Shown here one piece after another: positions 1-7,889 of a stretch of DNA of 29,204 nt. The stretch is from the NCBI GenBank assembly GCA_002321305.1, contig DCMF01000071.1:1-29204 (forward strand), read 5' to 3'. The translations under genes were made by a program, and so were the position numbers. Source of the DNA: Verrucomicrobia bacterium UBA1629 (lineage in GTDB: Bacteria; Verrucomicrobiota; Kiritimatiellia; RFP12; UBA1067). Numbering within the stretch: position 1 is the first letter of the stretch; each line of letters opens with the position of its first letter. The notes beneath the pieces were generated by a model. That model made no database searches. It was not told the DNA's origin and saw only the letters and a program-made list of their open reading frames with translations.

Positions 1-32
1 GTTTCAACTCACGCGCCCGCAAGGGGCGCGAC
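1..32 (-). CRISPR. First (leader-proximal) type I-C CRISPR repeat; array continues off the left edge
   Basis: A 32-nt unit, read on the minus strand, starts GTCGCGCCCC and ends GTTGAAAC, the usual form of type I-C repeats. Positions 12-18 and 24-30 form a perfect 7-bp stem (CGCGCCC/GGGCGCG) with a 5-nt loop, as expected for a repeat cut by Cas5c. It lies directly downstream of cas2 and its leader, so it is the leader-end repeat. Only one copy is inside the window, so the call rests on repeat form and on the adjacent complete I-C cas operon; no spacer can be read. Confidence 0.9.
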
Positions 33-39
33 GGCGGAT

Positions 40-48
40 ATTTTATCA
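40..48 (-). promoter_or_regulatory. Extended -10 element of the CRISPR array promoter
   Basis: On the minus strand the sequence is TGATAAAAT, which fits the extended -10 form TGnTATAAT. The hexamer (45-40) is followed by exactly 7 nt (39-33) and then by the first base of the repeat (32). Transcription would thus begin at about the first repeat base. I see no convincing -35 box, which extended -10 promoters can do without. Confidence 0.5.
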
Positions 49-69
49 TATTGTCTGCATTGGGTGTTG

Positions 70-88
70 ACGGCATTTTCCGCGAACC
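70..88. repeat. Leader direct repeat, copy 1
   Basis: Nineteen bases (ACGGC then ATTTT then CCGCGAACC) recur at 194-211 with one substitution and one missing T. The core TTCCGCGAAC is identical in both copies and occurs a third time, inverted, at 238-247. All three lie between cas2 and the array, which suggests a protein-binding site or a partial duplication within the leader. Confidence 0.6.
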
Positions 89-193
89 CAATTTGCACCC
101 CCCTGTCAATCTTCTGCTTCAGTTGTCAATGATCCCGGGAAACGGCTCTGCAACTTGCAATAGTCCCTAAAGACGGCAGTATCCGTGCATGAA

Positions 194-247
194 ACGGCCT
201 TTCCGCGAACCTCCCTCGTGAAGTCTGTGAACTTCCCGTTCGCGGAA
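194..247. repeat. Leader direct repeat copy 2 plus perfect 10-bp inverted repeat
   Basis: TTCCGCGAAC at 201-210 is matched by its exact reverse complement at 238-247, with 27 bp between the arms. The left arm also belongs to the longer direct repeat shared with 70-88. It lies just after the cas2 stop codon. A looped-out regulator site or a cas2 transcript-end hairpin are both possible; there is no T-run to make it a classical terminator. Confidence 0.6.
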
Positions 248-256
248 GAGCCCTGT

Positions 257-547
257 TCAGAGAACAAGCGGCTCTTCTACGTCAATTGCTGGCTTTGCGC
301 CATAATGCTCGATCCGCCTTTGGTAATCACGTCCCAGATAGTAATACCGCAGACTGTCCGTCTCCTCATCGCAGATCGACTCCAGCGCCGCCTTCAAGGC
401 CGTCCATTGCGCGGAATCGACATTGCACTCAAACACGGAATTCTGGACACGAATGCCGTAGTCCATGCACCGCTTCGCAATCCTCCGCAAGCGCCGTCGC
501 CCCGAAAGATCAACCGTCGAGACATCATAGCTCACCAGTACCATCAT
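257..547 (-). CDS. cas2: CRISPR-associated protein Cas2
   Basis: The 96-residue product has the length and ferredoxin-like pattern of Cas2. It opens with a beta strand ending in VSYDV, where D8 is the conserved aspartate at the dimer interface, followed by an arginine-rich helix (GRRRLRRIAKR) and the strand RVQNSVFEC typical of the family. With Cas1 it forms the Cas1-Cas2 integrase that inserts new spacers at the leader end; Cas2 is the central dimer. It starts 13 nt after the cas1 stop codon and is the last gene of the operon, next to the leader. Two ATGs are adjacent (547 and 544); an AGGGGA site 9 nt upstream serves either. Confidence 0.96.
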   Translation of the reverse strand: MMVLVSYDVSTVDLSGRRRLRRIAKRCMDYGIRVQNSVFECNVDSAQWTALKAALESICDEETDSLRYYYLGRDYQRRIEHYGAKPAIDVEEPLVL

Positions 548-560
548 GTGTCAAATCCCC

Positions 561-1583
561 TCACTTCGCGATGAATGGCGGATAGGCATCAAGATCCCCT
601 CGCAGATGCCGCGCCAGCAACTGCGCCTGAACGAACGGGAAAAGCCCAAGCGCCATCTTCTCGCCCAGAAACGGATGCACCGACTCCTCGCGCTTCCGAT
701 TCTGCCACTCGACAAGGACAGCCTTCCGCGCCGTCTCGGACATCGCCACCGCACCCGACTCCGAAAAGACGAAGTCCTTCCGCCTGACTTGCCCACGATT
801 GACCAGCGACAGCGCCACGCGATCCGCAAAGAACGCCCGGAACTCTTCCATCAAGTCGAGTGCCAGACTCGCGCGCCCCGGACGCAGCGCATGGAGAAAT
901 CCGACTTGCGAATCAAGTCCCACGCTTTTCACGGCGCCCTCGCAGTCATGGGCCAACAGGACATACAGAAACGAAAGGAGCGCGTTCATCGGGTCGCGCG
1001 GCGGACGGCGCGAGCGTTCGTCCAGTCGAAAGTCTTCTTGCTGCGCCACAAGCAACGAATTGAACGAGGCGAAATAATTGGCTGCGGCCTCCCCTTCCAA
1101 ACCACGGACCTCATCCAGCGCATGTCCAAAGCGAAGGCGCTGCACGGCATTCGCAAGGCGTGTCACCGCCGCCGCACACGCCGCGTCCGCGCCGTGATCA
1201 CGCAACCGCCGCTGAAGAACCGTACGCGCGTTCAGCACCTTCCCGATGACCATGTTGCGCGCGATCTCCGCAGCTTTCGCCGGATCGCCCGCCGCCTTCA
1301 TCTGTGCCACGCGCAGCAGAACGTTTCCGCTCTTCCCGCCCTCAACTCGTGCCAAGGGACGGCCGTTCTCCGTCAGAAAACTGACGTTAACGCCGCGCTC
1401 CGCGCAGAGTCCCAGAAGAAACGGACTTACCAGCACGTTTCCAAAGCAGACAAGCCCCTGCAGCGTGTGGATCGGAAGTCGCACCACGGTCTTCTGTTCG
1501 CGCTCGGCAACGACTGTCTCTCCCTCGCGATGGAGGTAGATGCCTTGCGTCGTGACATAGAGCGTGTTCAGGAGCTTCTTCAT
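561..1583 (-). CDS. cas1: CRISPR-associated endonuclease/integrase Cas1 (type I-C)
   Basis: The 340-residue product is the integrase of spacer acquisition. It has the N-terminal beta domain (about 1-85) and the helical catalytic domain. The metal-binding residues expected of Cas1 are visible: E163 in LEGEAAANYF, H231 in GFLHALRPGR, and the acidic pair around D243/E246 in LALDLMEEFR. I chose ATG 1583 because AGGAGG lies 7 nt before it; the GTG at 1589 would leave only one base of spacing. This start gives an ATGA overlap with the cas4 stop, so the two are translationally coupled. Nothing looks truncated. Confidence 0.97.
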   Translation of the reverse strand: MKKLLNTLYVTTQGIYLHREGETVVAEREQKTVVRLPIHTLQGLVCFGNVLVSPFLLGLCAERGVNVSFLTENGRPLARVEGGKSGNVLLRVAQMKAAGDPAKAAEIARNMVIGKVLNARTVLQRRLRDHGADAACAAAVTRLANAVQRLRFGHALDEVRGLEGEAAANYFASFNSLLVAQQEDFRLDERSRRPPRDPMNALLSFLYVLLAHDCEGAVKSVGLDSQVGFLHALRPGRASLALDLMEEFRAFFADRVALSLVNRGQVRRKDFVFSESGAVAMSETARKAVLVEWQNRKREESVHPFLGEKMALGLFPFVQAQLLARHLRGDLDAYPPFIAK

Positions 1584-2248
1584 GCGCACACCTCCTCAAG
1601 CTGGCGCATCAGCCATGCGCGAGCGGACTTGCCCTGGTCCTTCGGGCGACAGTCGTCCACAAGCGAGCAGGACGCGCACCATTTGCCATACTCGCCCTTC
1701 GGAACGACGCCGGCCGCCAGCAGGCGCCGCACGTCGTCCACCGCCCGTTCGGTGAGTGCCCGAAGTGCTGCGTCAAGAGGCACGTCCACCCTCCGCCGCG
1801 TCTCGCCGTAGAAAAGCGCCCCGGCCGGAATGCCCACGCCCAGCATCTCCTCCAGACACATCGCCTGCGCGCAGAGCTGGACCTCGTCGGCGCGATGCGC
1901 CTTGGGCTTGCCGCGCTTGTACTCGACGGGAAACGGTGCCCACCGCCCCGACAGCCCCGGCAACGGCACGCCCGTCGCGCCCGCCTCATCGACGCGGTGG
2001 AACTCGACCATGTCCGCGACGCCAGCGACACCAAGACGTCGCGAGACGAGCCGAAGGGCCGTCGCCAGTCGCACATCGCGCCGCGTCTCGCGTTCGCGCC
2101 GATCAACCCGCTCGTGCAGGACACGTCCAGCCGCCGTGAGCGCATTCTCCGTCCATGTCCCGTCCAGGTGGATGAGCGCGCACTGTCGCATGCAGAACAC
2201 GGCGTGCTGCAGCGCGGAGAGGGGAATCAGCTCATCGTCGGCGTACAT
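1580..2248 (-). CDS. cas4: CRISPR-associated exonuclease Cas4
   Basis: The 222-residue protein is a RecB-family nuclease that trims prespacers and selects the PAM end for Cas1-Cas2. It shows the nuclease motifs H45 (LHERV), D79 (GVADMVEF) and the E109-x-K111 pair in FPVEYKRGK. An iron-sulfur cluster is supported by C19/C23 near the N-terminus and C191, C194 and C200 in WCASCSLVDDC. Cas4 beside Cas1 is standard in type I-C. It starts 20 nt after the cas7 stop with no clear Shine-Dalgarno site, and its TGA overlaps the ATG of cas1. Confidence 0.95.
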   Translation of the reverse strand: MYADDELIPLSALQHAVFCMRQCALIHLDGTWTENALTAAGRVLHERVDRRERETRRDVRLATALRLVSRRLGVAGVADMVEFHRVDEAGATGVPLPGLSGRWAPFPVEYKRGKPKAHRADEVQLCAQAMCLEEMLGVGIPAGALFYGETRRRVDVPLDAALRALTERAVDDVRRLLAAGVVPKGEYGKWCASCSLVDDCRPKDQGKSARAWLMRQLEEVCA

Positions 2249-2268
2249 GGACGGAGAACCGCGCTATC

Positions 2269-3177
2269 CTACATCTCCATGACCTCGACGCCTGCCGGCA
2301 ACGCGGCACGGTCAATGGACAACGCGTAGTCCTTGAAGCTGCGCGGCACGGCGACTTCGCCCTTGCGGGCAATTTGAACGAGGTCGAAAAGCTTGTGCGA
2401 GGGGGCGTTACCCAATGCCGTCTCATGCTTGAAGACAATCAGCCTCTCCGTCGCCATCAAACCTCGCGCCGCGGAATGGTCCTGGTCGAACATGCCGACC
2501 AGCGCCTTCCACAGTTCTTCCAAGTCCTCCTGCGAGAAGCCCGTCTGCGCCGCCAGCGCCGGGGACACGAAGCCATAGGCCACGTAGAGACCGTAGGAGA
2601 CCGTGTTCTTGCGCCCCATCGTGCGGTTGTCGCCGCCTTGCTTCTCGGCCTCGGCTTCCGTCGCGACCGCCATGCGCGTGATGGAATGCTCCAGCGTGAC
2701 GATCGGATCGACCGAGCGCGCAAACGTCAGCTGAACCGGGCCGCGCACCTGCCCCGCATTCGCGCCCGTCGACATGACCGCGCCAAACGTGCGGATGTCA
2801 AAATAGTCCCTGCACATCTGCTGGCGGGCACGCGCAATCTCGCTTCCCTGACCTTGCCCCTCCTTGTTGCGCTTCTTGCCATCCGCCGAATCGGCAGGAG
2901 CTTTCGACAAGTCCACGCCGAGCTTTTCGTAGGCCGCGCCGATCTCGTTGTTGAGGATGGCCTTTTCCTTCACGAAGATGTCATAGCCCGCTTCCGCCCC
3001 CTTCGTCAGCTGGATGTAGTTGCGCACCTTGCGCTTGAGGCAGACGTCGGTGACGAGCCCTTGTCCCGTCTCGGCATCGACACGCGGCAGGTTGCCCGCG
3101 TCGGGGTCTCCGTTCGGATTGCCGTCCTTGACGTCAAAGACGAGCATGAAGTCATAGCGGTTCTTGAGTTCACTCAT
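2269..3177 (-). CDS. cas7: Type I-C Cascade backbone protein Cas7 (Csd2)
   Basis: The 302-residue product begins with a strand ending FDVKDGNPNGDPD, the signature opening of the Csd2/Csh2 branch of Cas7. Several Cas7 copies polymerise along the crRNA to form the Cascade backbone and hold the spacer. The segment FGAVMSTGANAGQVRGPVQL and the later LEHSITRMAV are typical of the family. The length is normal. An AAGGA site lies about 9 nt before the ATG. It follows cas8c by 35 nt in the same operon. Confidence 0.96.
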   Translation of the reverse strand: MSELKNRYDFMLVFDVKDGNPNGDPDAGNLPRVDAETGQGLVTDVCLKRKVRNYIQLTKGAEAGYDIFVKEKAILNNEIGAAYEKLGVDLSKAPADSADGKKRNKEGQGQGSEIARARQQMCRDYFDIRTFGAVMSTGANAGQVRGPVQLTFARSVDPIVTLEHSITRMAVATEAEAEKQGGDNRTMGRKNTVSYGLYVAYGFVSPALAAQTGFSQEDLEELWKALVGMFDQDHSAARGLMATERLIVFKHETALGNAPSHKLFDLVQIARKGEVAVPRSFKDYALSIDRAALPAGVEVMEM

Positions 3178-3212
3178 GGTTGAGTTCCTTTCCTTTTGTG
3201 AAATGGCTGTTG

Positions 3213-3578
3213 CTACTCTGCGTCTTTCTTCGTGAAGAAGTCCTGCCGCTGGTGATAGTAGCCAATGGCGAACTGCCCCTGATCGTCGAGCGAGAGGTGC
3301 GCCGGAAAACGATCGATCCCCGCGATGACCTCCTGCATCTGCCTCTCCAGGTTGACGGCAAGGCCCGGCCTCTCCTTTCGCAGCTTGGCGAGGTGATGGT
3401 TCGCAAGTCGCATCAGGTTGCCGAACACGGAACTCGGCGTCGACGAGGCCGAGGCGTAGAACCGCTCCTTGATTGTCGCGTTGATTCCGGGATTTGCCGC
3501 CTCCTGCATTCTTTCGAGAACGGCGAACAGACGGCCGAGGCGATAGCCCGTGTTCACGTTTTCCTTGTCCAGACTCAC
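3213..3578 (-). CDS. cas11c: Cas11c small subunit from an internal start within cas8c
   Basis: Inside cas8c, in frame, a GTG at 3578 (codon 454) is preceded by AAAGGA (3592-3587) with 8 nt between, a near-ideal ribosome site in the middle of a gene. The product is 121 residues, starts VSLDKENVNTGYRLGRLF, is mostly helical, and ends at the cas8c stop. Type I-C systems are known to make their small subunit Cas11c by internal initiation in the cas8c 3' end, and this start falls at the expected place. Cas11c lines the belly of Cascade and supports the non-target strand. Existence is inferred from the ribosome site and from the known family behaviour. Confidence 0.75.
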   Translation of the reverse strand: MSLDKENVNTGYRLGRLFAVLERMQEAANPGINATIKERFYASASSTPSSVFGNLMRLANHHLAKLRKERPGLAVNLERQMQEVIAGIDRFPAHLSLDDQGQFAIGYYHQRQDFFTKKDAE

Positions 3579-4937
3579 GGTCAGGTTCCTTTCATTCTTG
3601 GGATTGCTAAAGCGCCATTTGCGGTTGAGACAGCCCTTGATCAGCTTCGCGCGCGGATAGTTCACCTCATGCTCGGCCTTGACGCGCATCAGGACGGCCT
3701 GCAGCAGCGTCTCCGGGAACGGCAGGCCTTCGAGGATGCTCCGCATCACGTTTCCCGCAAGGTTCGGAGCGATGTTTTCCGACTTGCCCTGAACGGCGGT
3801 TGACACCAAAAGCCGCCAGAGCGACAGATGATCCCGATCCTTCGACCCGTGCGCAATCAGGAGATCGTCAAAGTAGGCACGGAACCGCCCTGCCATCTCC
3901 GCAACCGTTCCGACATGCCAGAAGCGGATGGCGATGCGGGCCGCGTTCGGCGAAAGGCCGAGGACGTAGAAAGCCGTCTGGTCCCTGGAAAACGAAGCAG
4001 CCCCCGCCTGCGGCGACTTCAGAAGCGCCGCGACGTTCTCCACCAGCCGGTCCGGGTCGTCCTTGGACGGTTCGGAAAAGAATCCCGACATCGCCGCCTC
4101 GAACGGATCGTCCTTCCCGGCCCAGAAGACAACCGTGGCATCGCCCACCATCATCTTCTGCTTCGAGTCTTTCGACAGGAGCGCATTGAGGGCCGTCGTG
4201 TATTCGAAAGCCGAGCGGACGCCAACCGGCGAGTTGTTCCCCTGCGCCTTCCCGAACGACGTCGCCGCCGGAAAATTGAACGACACGATGTTGGCCCCCG
4301 TCGTGTTGGCGCCCGGAATGCCCTTCAGCGCCGGATGCAGCAAGGCCACAGCTCCCCTTGTTCCGCTCACGAGATCGACACTGGCCACGCCCGCATCCGA
4401 CTCGTCCGCCACCCTGTTCACGATCTCCTTCACGGCTGGAACGTCAAAGATCGTTCCGTCCTCGTTCACGAACTTGAATGCCACGAACGCACAGGCCTGG
4501 CGCGCCTCCTTCCATGACTCATGCGCGTCCAACCGGGACGCCATATCGGCGGACGACAGAAAGCGGAGCACCGCACCGATTTCCGGGACAGATCCCAAGG
4601 GCCGAAGCCGATCCATGAACGCCTCGTGCTGCCTGGCAACGCGACTTGGATCGCCGCCTTCCTTGCAGACGACTCCCGTGACATACTCCACGTTGTCCCA
4701 GAGGAAATAGGGTTCGATGCCGACCGTGCGCTTCACCGCCTGCGGAACGGCAAACGCGCGGGCGCGCAGTTTCCTGCCGACCTTCTCCTGCGTGTCCTCG
4801 ACATTGACCAGTCCGCCCTCCCTGTCCAGGACGATCAGATAGGGAATTTCCTTGCGCTCCCACCCGAATGGCGCGATGCCCGATTCGGGATCGGCGGCCT
4901 TGCGGTCATAGTAGCCCTTGAGTGCCTGGAGAATCAC
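3213..4937 (-). CDS. cas8c: Type I-C Cascade large subunit Cas8c (Csd1)
   Basis: The 574-residue product opens MILQALKGYYDR and continues with PYLIVLDREGGLV, typical of Csd1/Cas8c, the subunit that reads the PAM and starts R-loop formation. The middle carries NSPVGVRSAFEYTTALNALL and TVVFWAG, also family hallmarks, and the C-terminal ~120 residues form the helical small-subunit part. The start is a GTG that overlaps the cas5 stop (GTGA), with GGAGG 7 nt upstream, so it is coupled to cas5. An internal start inside this gene makes Cas11c, listed separately. Confidence 0.95.
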   Translation of the reverse strand: MILQALKGYYDRKAADPESGIAPFGWERKEIPYLIVLDREGGLVNVEDTQEKVGRKLRARAFAVPQAVKRTVGIEPYFLWDNVEYVTGVVCKEGGDPSRVARQHEAFMDRLRPLGSVPEIGAVLRFLSSADMASRLDAHESWKEARQACAFVAFKFVNEDGTIFDVPAVKEIVNRVADESDAGVASVDLVSGTRGAVALLHPALKGIPGANTTGANIVSFNFPAATSFGKAQGNNSPVGVRSAFEYTTALNALLSKDSKQKMMVGDATVVFWAGKDDPFEAAMSGFFSEPSKDDPDRLVENVAALLKSPQAGAASFSRDQTAFYVLGLSPNAARIAIRFWHVGTVAEMAGRFRAYFDDLLIAHGSKDRDHLSLWRLLVSTAVQGKSENIAPNLAGNVMRSILEGLPFPETLLQAVLMRVKAEHEVNYPRAKLIKGCLNRKWRFSNPKNERNLTVSLDKENVNTGYRLGRLFAVLERMQEAANPGINATIKERFYASASSTPSSVFGNLMRLANHHLAKLRKERPGLAVNLERQMQEVIAGIDRFPAHLSLDDQGQFAIGYYHQRQDFFTKKDAE

Positions 4938-5653
4938 CTGAACACCTCCGGCGAATCGGGAGACGGGACGGCGATGGCGCCATTCACCAGCTGCGGACGG
5001 AAGAACATCGGCCGGATGTCCTTCGGATCTGAGTAGTCCAGGTCAAAGAGCATGAACCCCAGGTCGCGCGTCTCCTGAATCGGGCGCGCGGCTTCCGCTT
5101 CAGGGTGTTTCACGAGCCGGATCTCCCGACACGAGAACTCGCGACATCCCAAGTACGGATGCATGAAATACTGCCCCTTCGTCGCACGGCGGTCGAACAT
5201 CGCGGCGTACTTCGCCTCCTTCTCGTCGGGACGCGCCTCGGACTGCCGATACAGTTCGGCCTCTTCCGCCTCGCCCAGCCATTCGGGGGCCGGGTTAGCC
5301 GCCTTCGCGCGACGTTCCGGCGGAATGAAATCGAATTCGGCGTACAGCCGGTAGCACACGTCGCGCAGGAAAAGCCCCGCCCGCTGTTGCCGCGCCTCCT
5401 CAACCAGGATGCCGCCGCTTCGCACACTCGCCACGGCACTGACCTCATTGCGCCGCACGCTCGTCCAGCGAATCGGGTTCATCACCTCGATCTTCGTGAT
5501 GCGCCAGCGGATGGCCGGCTTCCAGAAAACAGCCGAGAAGATGCCGCGCGCGGCGGACGGCGTGATGACATCATAGCTCACGCGCTCGACCTTCATTTCA
5601 GGTCGCGTGAAACAGGCGAAATCGCCAGAAACCTCCAGACAAAAACCTCTCAT
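4934..5653 (-). CDS. cas5c: Type I-C Cas5c (Csd5), pre-crRNA processing subunit
   Basis: The 239-residue protein opens RGFCLEVSGDFACFTRPEMK and contains SYDVITPSAARG and the motif KGQYFMHPYLGCREF, all characteristic of the Cas5c/Cas5d branch. In type I-C this protein replaces Cas6: it cuts pre-crRNA in the repeat and stays on the 5' handle. There is no cas6 in the locus, which agrees. The start is probably the ATG at 5653, because AAGGA lies 5 nt before it; the upstream ATG at 5659 touches the same AAGGA. It is the first gene of the Cascade operon and overlaps cas8c by 4 nt. Confidence 0.95.
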   Translation of the reverse strand: MRGFCLEVSGDFACFTRPEMKVERVSYDVITPSAARGIFSAVFWKPAIRWRITKIEVMNPIRWTSVRRNEVSAVASVRSGGILVEEARQQRAGLFLRDVCYRLYAEFDFIPPERRAKAANPAPEWLGEAEEAELYRQSEARPDEKEAKYAAMFDRRATKGQYFMHPYLGCREFSCREIRLVKHPEAEAARPIQETRDLGFMLFDLDYSDPKDIRPMFFRPQLVNGAIAVPSPDSPEVFR

Positions 5654-5680
5654 TACCATCCTTCCCTTTTTATGGCCCGT

Positions 5681-5710
5681 ATTTTACAAAATTGTCTCTT
5701 CGCTTGTCAA
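5681..5710 (-). promoter_or_regulatory. Promoter of the cas5c-cas8c-cas7-cas4-cas1-cas2 operon
   Basis: On the minus strand a perfect TTGACA (5710-5705) is followed after 18 bp by TAAAAT (5686-5681). The -35 box lies inside the 3' end of cas3 and the -10 box abuts its stop codon. The bases after the -10 (ACGGGCC) match those after other -10 boxes in this window. About 25 nt of leader with an AAGGA site separate the predicted start site from the cas5c ATG. This promoter would let the Cascade and adaptation genes be made independently of cas3. Confidence 0.7.
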
Positions 5711-7867
5711 CGCCTCACGGAAAACATCCAAGCCGAATGATTCCGAATACAGGGATTCCAGTGTCTGAACGTAGACGCCGGGGTGCATCTCCTCGATGAA
5801 ACCCTTTTGCAGCAAGTCCCTCACCAGGCCCTGCGGCACCGTCACCGTGAACCGCTGCAGCCTTCGCATGACAAGGCGCTTCGGCCCGACGGCACGCAGC
5901 TGGTCAACCAGCCGCCCGTTGTCGCCATAGCGCACGACAATCGGCACCGAACCGTCGTCAATCATCCTGAACGCGGCGGCCGCTTCGCGGAACTGGAACT
6001 GGAGCGCACGCGCGTTCTGGACGAGCCATCCGTCGAATTCCTCTCCAAGCGTGTGCGCACGGGACTGAAGTCCCCGGTAATAGAGAGGGAATATCCCAGG
6101 CGCCTCAAGCGAAGGCCTATTCGCCTGCCCCAACAGGTCGGCTGTCGCATATTCGCCGTTCCGCAATTCGCCACGCGGGCTCTCCTTGGGCGGCATGAAG
6201 ACGACGACGCGCCCCGGTTCGGGCAGACGTCCCTCCCGATTGCACCGTCCCGCCGACTGGGCGATGGAGGCGAGACCGGCAAACGCACGATAGACGACGG
6301 GGAAGTCGACGTCGACGCCCGCCTCGACAAGCTGCGTGCTCACGACGCGGACCGGTTCGTCGCGCGCCAGCATCGCCTTGACGCGCGCAATCGTCCGCGA
6401 ACGGTGTTCGCCGCACATCGATGCCGAAAGGTGAACCGTCCCTTCCGGCATGAGTCCGCACAGGTCGCGGCAGTCCTTTCGCGTGTTCACGACGCAGAGG
6501 ACCTGCCGAAACCCCTTGAGCTCGTCCGCGACCTCCGCCCACGTCTTCCGCACGGACGTGTCCGACGGGAACACGTAAGACGTCCGCTTCAGCCGCGCAT
6601 AGAGGTCAAGCGACGCCGGGATGATTTCGCGGACGCCGGAGAGTCCCGGCAGGCTGGGCTGCGTCGCCGTCGAGAGGACGAACGTCGCGCCGTAATGCAG
6701 GGCCAGCTCGTTCAGGGCCGACGTGCAGGGCTTCAGGAGCCTTGTCGGCAGGAGCTGCACCTCATCAAGAATGACGACGCTCTCGGCGATGCTGTGCAGC
6801 TTGCGGCAACGGCTCGACCTGCAGGCATAGAGCGACTCGAAGAACTGGACGGACGTCGTCACGATGACGGGCGCATCCCAGTTCTCGGACGCGAGACGCG
6901 ACTGCTGCGTCTCCTTCGACGGATCGAAGTTCGAGTGGTGCTCCAGCACGTTCGCGTCACCCAGGAACTGCCGCAGCGTATCGGCCGTCTGCTCGATGAT
7001 GGACGTGTAGGGGATCACGTAGATGATGCGCCGCTTGCCGTGCTTTCGCGCGTGCCGGAACGCAAACGCCATCGCCGAGAGCGTCTTGCCGCCGCCTGTC
7101 GGCACGGTCAGCGAGAAAAGGCCCGGCGGTTCGTCGGCCGCACGTTCGCACGCCGTGCGGATTTCGGCGCGAATGCGGTTCACCTCCGTCGGGGCGGCTG
7201 CACGCTGCTTCGCGTCGAGCTTCGCGAAGAACGACGTTCCCAGTTCGTCCAACGCCGGATAGGCCCCGCGCCCGTCCGCGCGCACCGCATCCAGGAACGC
7301 CTCCGTGTCGAGGAAGTCGGCATCGACAAGGCATGAATAGAGCATCCGAATCCAAAGGGCAAAGCCCGCTTCGCCGCACCTGAACGGCGGCGGCGGCAAT
7401 GCGCGCGCCGATTCACGGGCGGCGATCCATGCGCGGACAGGCGGTTCGTCCAGAACCGACGCCTCCTCGGCAAGACGCACGGACAGGGCGCCGTTCGGCG
7501 TCTCGCCGCCAATCCAGTCAGGAAGCCCCGCATGATGGCCCGCGATGCAATAGGCGAGGATGCGCCCGGCAGGCCCGAAAGTCCGCACGGCCCAACAGGC
7601 GCCCGCACCCGAATGCGAATGCTCCGACGCATCGTAATCCACATCCGAAAGGCCATTCGCGCGCGCCAGGTACGACTGGAAGGATCGCCGGGCCTTGCCG
7701 AGGTCATGAAGCTCGCCCAGGAGCCGCGCCCATTCGGACGAAGCAAACGGACGCGCGAACGCGGCGGCCATTGCCGCCACGTTCGACGCATGCCGGTCAA
7801 GCGTCTGCCACGCCGCCGGAGGCTGTCCGGGCAAGCTGTGCGCGTAGATTCCGTCTTCGTTGCTCAC
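5684..7867 (-). CDS. cas3: Type I-C Cas3 helicase-nuclease
   Basis: The 727-residue protein is the effector recruited by Cascade to unwind and degrade target DNA. Its N-terminal HD nuclease domain shows H26, H54-D55 (LGELHDLGK), H83/H85 (EHSHSGA) and H111-H112 (GHHAGLPDW). The superfamily 2 helicase follows with Walker A VPTGGGKT (K261), a DEVQ box (368-371), the motif STQLVEAGVDVDFP, and the arginine finger motif QSAGRCNREG. I chose GTG 7867 (AGGA 7 nt upstream); reading on to 8029 would add 54 low-complexity residues that do not resemble Cas3. It overlaps the promoter of the next operon. Confidence 0.95.
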   Translation of the reverse strand: MSNEDGIYAHSLPGQPPAAWQTLDRHASNVAAMAAAFARPFASSEWARLLGELHDLGKARRSFQSYLARANGLSDVDYDASEHSHSGAGACWAVRTFGPAGRILAYCIAGHHAGLPDWIGGETPNGALSVRLAEEASVLDEPPVRAWIAARESARALPPPPFRCGEAGFALWIRMLYSCLVDADFLDTEAFLDAVRADGRGAYPALDELGTSFFAKLDAKQRAAAPTEVNRIRAEIRTACERAADEPPGLFSLTVPTGGGKTLSAMAFAFRHARKHGKRRIIYVIPYTSIIEQTADTLRQFLGDANVLEHHSNFDPSKETQQSRLASENWDAPVIVTTSVQFFESLYACRSSRCRKLHSIAESVVILDEVQLLPTRLLKPCTSALNELALHYGATFVLSTATQPSLPGLSGVREIIPASLDLYARLKRTSYVFPSDTSVRKTWAEVADELKGFRQVLCVVNTRKDCRDLCGLMPEGTVHLSASMCGEHRSRTIARVKAMLARDEPVRVVSTQLVEAGVDVDFPVVYRAFAGLASIAQSAGRCNREGRLPEPGRVVVFMPPKESPRGELRNGEYATADLLGQANRPSLEAPGIFPLYYRGLQSRAHTLGEEFDGWLVQNARALQFQFREAAAAFRMIDDGSVPIVVRYGDNGRLVDQLRAVGPKRLVMRRLQRFTVTVPQGLVRDLLQKGFIEEMHPGVYVQTLESLYSESFGLDVFREALTSEETIL

Positions 7868-7889
7868 AGTTCGATCCTGATCTTGATCC

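Larger units (their letters stand above)
33..256 (-). promoter_or_regulatory. CRISPR leader
   Basis: This 224-bp non-coding stretch lies between the cas2 stop codon and the first repeat. It is more AT-rich near the repeat than the flanking genes, as leaders usually are. It holds a promoter-like element next to the repeat and three copies of a TTCCGCGAAC motif (78-87, 201-210, and inverted at 238-247), both listed separately. An open frame across it on the plus strand has no coding character and was not called. Confidence 0.8.

Noticed and set aside
185..574. 129-codon open frame on the plus strand across the leader and cas2
   Set aside because: It is antisense to cas2 and has no coding character; the leader explains the rest.
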